From Pseudobacteriovorax antillogorgiicola (GTDB lineage Bacteria > Bdellovibrionota_B > Oligoflexia > Oligoflexales > Oligoflexaceae): a stretch of 64,000 nucleotides of DNA. Made by a program: the position numbers and the translations under genes. Shown here in pieces: positions 60,247-64,000 of the stretch. Below the pieces are notes generated by a model that saw nothing but the letters and a program-made list of their open reading frames with translations, made no database searches and was not told the origin of the DNA. The stretch is from contig NZ_FWZT01000003.1 in NCBI RefSeq assembly GCF_900177345.1, positions 62,001 to 126,000 on the forward strand, in the 5' to 3' direction. The stretch's first letter is position 1, and each line of letters starts with the position of its first letter.

Positions 60247-61617
60247 CAGGTCACCCTTCTCAGGGAGGTTCCAATTCTGCCATTGGATTAAACTCAATGC
60301 AGGAGGCACTGCTCGACCCGACTTCTGAACCCCTCCGCGCAGAGCTATAAAGCTAGCCCCACGGAAGACATCTCGCGCAAGAGCCATCAGTTCATCAAGG
60401 TGAACAAGCATGGTCATACCCGCCGGGACTAAATCCTGATTGTGACTTTCGCTAGAAAAACTCGCTTGAATCGACCTTGGAGTTTGGGTTCTAACTTTTT
60501 GATAAAGACTTGATAGAAGTTGGTGCAAGCCCTTTAGATGGTCGTGACCATTCCAAAGATTATCGGCGAGGCCTGTTTCGTTGCCATCCATCATTAAAAG
60601 GACCTGACGATCTAAAAGCTCACAGAGCTTGGCAACAATATCGATAGCTAAGTCAGAGCCTGTTGCCAAACCTGATGCATAGAATAGGCCTCCATGCCAA
60701 GGGCTATCACCATCATGGGGTATGATCGGGTTGTCCGCTACCGCTAGTGCTTCCGAAACCGCTTTACACTTTGCAAATTCCAAAAGATCGTAGCAATTAC
60801 CAAGAATTTGAGGGCTACATCGGATGGAATACTTGCTTTGAACCTTTGTTTGCTTGGACTCAATCAGTAGCGTTTCTCGCCAATTCTGAAGTGCCTGGGC
60901 GAGCTGAGAAGCGGCAAAGCAATTCCCCTTTAGGTGAGAGTTAATTTCGAACCCAAGGCCTTGAAAGTGTTCCTCGGGGCTGTCTAGGACGAGAGCATTG
61001 ATGGCTGTAATCTCGGCAGCACGAAACCAGAGCTGCTCGACAATTTGTAGCTGGAGCACCAACCAAGACGCCATCATAGCATTTGTATTGACTAGGCCAA
61101 TAACATCTCTAGGCCCGCGAATTTCATGGGAAAATAGCGGTACCAAAGCGTGAGCCATCGGAATGAGATCACCACTCGCACCCAGGCTGCCGTATCGTGG
61201 CACCAGGGGAAGGCTCTCCTCATTGCTTAATGCAAGCAAATCACTAATAGTTTCAGGGTGAATGCCGGATACTCCACGAGATGCTTTAAAAGCTTGAAGC
61301 CTAAGACCAAGTCGAACAACGGGAACCGGTAAAGGCGAACCAACACCAACTTGCAGGTAATGAAGAAGATCACGTTGCCAGAACTCAAACTCTCCCGCGT
61401 TCCTCGCATCTTTCACATTGTGGCCATAACTCGTGTGCAAGCCATAACAGGGTTTATCAGTCTGACCTGCAATCCTGACTAATGTCTCGTAACTTGCCAA
61501 ACAATGAGATAAGCGTTCCTTGCTTATATTGCACGGGAGATCACGTGAAAAATGGCTGATAGATTCAATACAAACATCAGCTTGGCCAAGATCATCAATG
61601 TCGAGATAAGCACTCAT
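60214..61617 (-). CDS. tal: Aromatic amino acid ammonia-lyase (tyrosine ammonia-lyase candidate)
   Basis: 467 aa, shorter than the 500-520 aa usual for the family. The MIO prosthetic group would form from Ala147-Ser148-Gly149 in YGSLGASGDLIPMAHA. The catalytic Tyr59 lies in CYGLHTSYG. NTNAMMASW and SVAD-type Asn/Gln motifs follow (VADNPIIPHDGD; DNLWNGHDHLKG). At the substrate-selectivity pair, which is Ser-His in histidine lyases, Phe-Leu in phenylalanine lyases and His-Leu in Rhodobacter tyrosine lyase, this protein has Tyr87-Leu88. That speaks against histidine as substrate. With pyp and pcl adjacent, production of p-coumarate from tyrosine is the likely job. Divergent from pyp by 157 bases. 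Confidence 0.85.
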   Translation of the reverse strand: MSAYLDIDDLGQADVCIESISHFSRDLPCNISKERLSHCLASYETLVRIAGQTDKPCYGLHTSYGHNVKDARNAGEFEFWQRDLLHYLQVGVGSPLPVPVVRLGLRLQAFKASRGVSGIHPETISDLLALSNEESLPLVPRYGSLGASGDLIPMAHALVPLFSHEIRGPRDVIGLVNTNAMMASWLVLQLQIVEQLWFRAAEITAINALVLDSPEEHFQGLGFEINSHLKGNCFAASQLAQALQNWRETLLIESKQTKVQSKYSIRCSPQILGNCYDLLEFAKCKAVSEALAVADNPIIPHDGDSPWHGGLFYASGLATGSDLAIDIVAKLCELLDRQVLLMMDGNETGLADNLWNGHDHLKGLHQLLSSLYQKVRTQTPRSIQASFSSESHNQDLVPAGMTMLVHLDELMALARDVFRGASFIALRGGVQKSGRAVPPALSLIQWQNWNLPEKGDLLSRFHHLTDS

Positions 61618-61774
61618 GATTCTATTTTTCCTCAGTAAACTGGAGTTCCTTGGAACTAATTATAGCACACTTCTTAAGGGTCGCATTCGTAAAGGGTGAT
61701 TCTACCTATCAAACTTTGTTGTTTCGATCCGAAGGGTTCATCACTAATAACGAAATCAACGAAGGATATTTAAT

Positions 61775-62395
61775 ATGAGTTCAACCCTTTCGAAACTACA
61801 GCAGGTTGTTTCCAACGAGGCGCCGCAAGGCAATACTGCCCCTGCTCCAGCCGGTGATGCTGATGACCTAGTCGCTAGCCTAGAAGAACAGCTCAATGAT
61901 TTTTACTCAGACCAGGCATTCGCAGCAGAGCACTTTCCAAATCAGTCCATGCGATCGGTTTTAGAGTGGGCTGTCAGTGCCAAGGAGAAGCTCGCTCAAG
62001 CAAAGGCAAGTGGAACTGTTGAAGACTTTTCCTTCGTACCAGGCAACGTGATGAGCAGTCTTCCACAGATGGATCAAGCCACAGCCGATGGCCTCGACTT
62101 TGGTCTTGTTGAAGTCGATGATCAGGGCGTTATCAAGATCTACAATCAATACGAATGCCAACTTGCTGGAATACAACCTGGCACAACTATCGGCAAGAAC
62201 TTTTTCACCGATGTCGCTCCCTGCACCAATAACAAACTTTTCTTGGGACGTTTTAAAAATGGTGTTCAAGCAAACAGCCTAGAAGTGGCATTCAACTACA
62301 CCTTCACCTATAAAATGAGACCGACTGCGGTCGCCATTGCCATGTACCGGGAGCCAGCTAGCAATCGTAACTTTGTGTTTGTTAAGAAGCGTTAG
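61775..62395 (+). CDS. pyp: Photoactive yellow protein with N-terminal extension
   Basis: 206 aa, AGGAT eight bases before the ATG. Residues 82-206 are a PYP PAS domain that aligns to Halorhodospira PYP with a constant offset of 81: Tyr123 (Y42), Glu127 (E46), Cys150 (C69, chromophore attachment, in KNFFTDVAPCT) and Met181 (M100) are all retained. Ala131 replaces Thr50 and Ile133 replaces Arg52, changes expected to alter absorption or cycle speed. The first 81 residues are extra: an Ala/Pro-rich stretch then a helical segment (DDLVASLEEQLNDFYSDQAF ... VLEWAVSAKEKLAQ). Most PYPs are about 125 aa. The chromophore is p-coumaric acid, provided by the neighbouring lyase and ligase. Ends before a hairpin. 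Confidence 0.93.
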   Translation: MSSTLSKLQQVVSNEAPQGNTAPAPAGDADDLVASLEEQLNDFYSDQAFAAEHFPNQSMRSVLEWAVSAKEKLAQAKASGTVEDFSFVPGNVMSSLPQMDQATADGLDFGLVEVDDQGVIKIYNQYECQLAGIQPGTTIGKNFFTDVAPCTNNKLFLGRFKNGVQANSLEVAFNYTFTYKMRPTAVAIAMYREPASNRNFVFVKKR

Positions 62396-62397
62396 AA

Positions 62398-62417
62398 GAA
62401 GGCCACTCAAGGCCTTC
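62398..62417 (+). terminator. Hairpin after pyp
   Basis: A 7-bp stem, GAAGGCC / GGCCTTC, with a six-base loop, two bases after the pyp stop. Followed by a C-rich, not T-rich, stretch; a moderate candidate for transcript termination. Confidence 0.5.
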
Positions 62418-62619
62418 CCCCCACCCCCTTGTCAGTCCGACCGAACTATTACGGAGAGTCATTAAACTTTGTTAGACTATGTGCTACGTTTTTACTGTCA
62501 AATTCGCAAAAATTACTCGCTCTATAATATTGTTTTTATTGATCTTATCAACACATCTCACCTCTTTCGACAGGGCCTCCGATAGGTTATTAGACGACCA
62601 GTATGCAACGAGGTAATTT

Positions 62620-63711
62620 ATGCTCACGAGAAGCATGCTAGGGTGCTTGCTGATTAGCATCACCTTAACATCCTGCGGAGTTAAGGCTCATCTCATAGGG
62701 GAACTAAATGAGTCTTCACGTCCCGCTACAAACGATGATGATAGCACTCCTGAAGCGACTGCCATCAACGAACCTATAAGTGTTGGAGGCGCCTTTCTCA
62801 GCTGTGGTGTTTCTCCTGATGAGGCGTACCAAAAGTATCTGAATGAATCTACAATTGCCGTGGTCGCCTGCCAAATCGCGGAAGACGATGGCCAGGCCAT
62901 GAGCCTTCCCGAAGGGATTAATATTGATTTTTCCACCTATAATCCCAATGGTGACCTTGTTATGGTTGAGCAGCTCGAACGAATCGAAGACCAGGGGAGC
63001 ATTTGGATCTTAGCAATGACAACCTTTAGCCGACCCTGGCTAATGCTAGCTAAGCTTGGTAATAACCAGGAGTTTGAAACAGAAATCGACATGGGTGACT
63101 ATACACCGCCGCAGCAGGCTATCAGCGAACTCGAAGCTGCAAATGCTGATGAGGCTCTGCGCCTTGGTCCAGAGCTACTGATGAACGGTAGCTTCTCAGA
63201 GCCACAGGTGATTAACCCTCAATTTACTGATGGATCGACTGGCTGGAGCCACTACGACCCTTCCGTTGTCATCGGCTGGCAGGCTGAGTGGAATAACTCG
63301 ACATGCAATAACCCAGTCCGAGTTGAAGTCCAAAGAAACAATATCGGCCAGCAGTGGCTAGATTTAGCAGGATCTTGTGCTGTGGGCACAACCCCACCTG
63401 CTGGTGGCTCAAACCTCAAGCTAACACAATCGATCGCAACAACAGCTGGAAGCAGTTATAGGCTCAGCTTTCGCTACTTGATGCGCAACTCTAATGCAAT
63501 CGACTTTCGCATCGAGGTAAACGACGAGGCTTTATTTGATTCCAACGTGAACCAAGTTACCCCCCGTTCGTGGCAGTCTGTCGAGTTAGATTTTGTGGCT
63601 CAGACCGATCAAACCACATTTTCTGTGATGGAAATTGGTAGGGACCCTTTATCAGGAACATTGTTTGATTCGATTTCAGTCAAGGAAATTAGCCGAAGAC
63701 TAATTCCATAA
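62620..63711 (+). CDS. Lipoprotein with DUF642/CBM-like beta-sandwich
   Basis: 363 aa. Lipobox LTSC. The N-terminal half (about 20-180) is unassigned, with two Cys (LSCGVS, VACQIA). From about residue 185 a carbohydrate-binding-like jelly roll appears: LLMNGSFSEPQ at its start, a GWSHYDPSVVIGWQAEW segment, LDLAGSCAVG, LKLTQSIATTAGSSYRLSFRY and a closing LFDSISVKEI, the pattern of DUF642 and CBM4/6-type modules. Probably a surface-exposed glycan-binding lipoprotein. Ends just before a hairpin. Confidence 0.75.
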   Translation: MLTRSMLGCLLISITLTSCGVKAHLIGELNESSRPATNDDDSTPEATAINEPISVGGAFLSCGVSPDEAYQKYLNESTIAVVACQIAEDDGQAMSLPEGINIDFSTYNPNGDLVMVEQLERIEDQGSIWILAMTTFSRPWLMLAKLGNNQEFETEIDMGDYTPPQQAISELEAANADEALRLGPELLMNGSFSEPQVINPQFTDGSTGWSHYDPSVVIGWQAEWNNSTCNNPVRVEVQRNNIGQQWLDLAGSCAVGTTPPAGGSNLKLTQSIATTAGSSYRLSFRYLMRNSNAIDFRIEVNDEALFDSNVNQVTPRSWQSVELDFVAQTDQTTFSVMEIGRDPLSGTLFDSISVKEISRRLIP

Positions 63712-63714
63712 CTA

Positions 63715-63731
63715 GGCCACATGAGGTGGCC
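63715..63731. terminator. Hairpin between convergent genes
   Basis: The stem GGCCAC / GTGGCC with a five-base loop, followed by TTT on the plus strand, between two convergent genes. A short bidirectional terminator candidate. Confidence 0.55.
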
Positions 63732-63742
63732 TTTAACAACCC

Positions 63743-64000
63743 TCAATATATGTATGCCGTCACGCCCACAGTATAACCAGATAGATCGATTCCATTGTAG
63801 TCTTGAACTCGATATCCAGCAAAAACCCCGAACTGCTGAATGTGATAGACAAGCTTGGCATCAAGCTCATTGATGTTGTAATAATCATTGATGTTGCTAC
63901 GAATGAAGTCGACTTCAATGCCGAGCTGCTGACCTGGGAAAAGGCTCAGACCAGCTCCATAGGCGAGACCGACGTGACCATCAACGATATGAGCCCCTAA
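63743..64000 (-). CDS. C-terminal part of an outer-membrane beta-barrel protein (partial at window edge)
   Basis: The minus strand is open from the window edge to a TGA at 63743-63745, giving 85 residues of alternating hydrophobic and polar strands: GHVGLAYGAGLSLFPGQQLG, IEVDFIRSNI, LDAKLVYHIQQFGVFAGYRV and GYTVGVTAYIY. The terminal aromatic residue and repeated aromatic girdle fit a small outer-membrane barrel such as YfaZ/OmpW-like proteins, though the family is not identifiable from this part. A plus-strand frame covering the same bases is a shadow. Confidence 0.72.
   Translation of the reverse strand, partial: LGAHIVDGHVGLAYGAGLSLFPGQQLGIEVDFIRSNINDYYNINELDAKLVYHIQQFGVFAGYRVQDYNGIDLSGYTVGVTAYIY

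Noticed and set aside
60214-61617. Histidine ammonia-lyase (hutH) of histidine degradation
   Set aside because: The selectivity pair is Tyr-Leu rather than Ser-His, no other hut gene is near, and pyp and a coumarate-CoA-ligase-like gene are adjacent.
63803-64000. Plus-strand open frame at the end of the window
   Set aside because: It is the shadow of a minus-strand outer-membrane barrel gene that has clear alternating strands and a proper stop at 63743.

Overview
The window looks like chromosomal DNA of a Gram-negative, predatory-type or marine heterotrophic deltaproteobacterium-like organism, most probably Bdellovibrionota/Oligoflexia. The placement is inferred from gene content only: a TIGR02147/DUF4423 gene followed by a DUF4382 lipoprotein gene, a DUF1592/DUF1588 plus DUF1552 pair, many lipoproteins with clear lipoboxes, two TonB-dependent receptors and an abundance of CheA-like kinases. 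I see no rRNA or tRNA gene, CRISPR array, transposase or phage gene.

Layout. 1-11.2 kb holds housekeeping and single genes: a small membrane protein, DUF1993, Bax inhibitor-1/YccA, a CAP-domain lipoprotein, a 7TMR-DISM/CheA-like kinase, a YqaA-type membrane protein that appears split by a one-base indel, a fatty acid hydroxylase-family protein and aconitase B. A 43-codon gene with a good Fur box lies just upstream of acnB. 11.8-20.4 kb (minus strand) is a tightly coupled five-gene operon, each junction an ATGA overlap, that encodes exported proteins: a beta-propeller-like lipoprotein, a pentapeptide-repeat lipoprotein, a secreted LRR protein, a coiled-coil lipoprotein and a 1419-aa subtilase/VWA lipoprotein. 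Diverging from it, 20.8-26.9 kb (plus strand) encodes a candidate undescribed envelope machine: an outer-membrane barrel protein, a periplasmic TPR protein, a protein that joins a FliF-like periplasmic/transmembrane half to a FliG-like cytoplasmic half, MotA, MotB, a small lipoprotein and an OmpA-like barrel protein. No other flagellar gene is present, so this looks like a rotor-stator module without a filament.

27-44 kb is dominated by signalling: two periplasmic solute-binding-like proteins, one paired with a HAMP/PAS/Hpt/HATPase kinase; a receiver plus a pseudo-receiver-TPR protein; a response regulator whose N-terminus lies in another frame; CBS-domain proteins; and a YfiR, histidine kinase and TonB-receptor operon. 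44.3-55.2 kb carries polysaccharide-degradation and surface genes (GH5 glycosidase, AA10 lytic polysaccharide monooxygenase with a C-terminal CBM-like module), a kinase-like protein lacking the ATPase domain, a 30-bp inverted-repeat element, the TIGR02147/DUF4382 pair, a second TonB receptor and a thioredoxin-fold protein.

55.4-62.4 kb is the second highlight, a photoactive yellow protein (PYP) island. It encodes PYP with an N-terminal extension of about 81 residues, an aromatic amino acid ammonia-lyase and a 4-coumarate-CoA-ligase-like enzyme. The last two would make and activate the p-coumaroyl chromophore. The island also holds an unknown 156-aa protein and, divergently transcribed, a CheA (Hpt-HATPase-CheW) and a response regulator that could be the output pathway. 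The window ends with a DUF642/CBM-like lipoprotein and the C-terminal part of an outer-membrane barrel gene on the minus strand.
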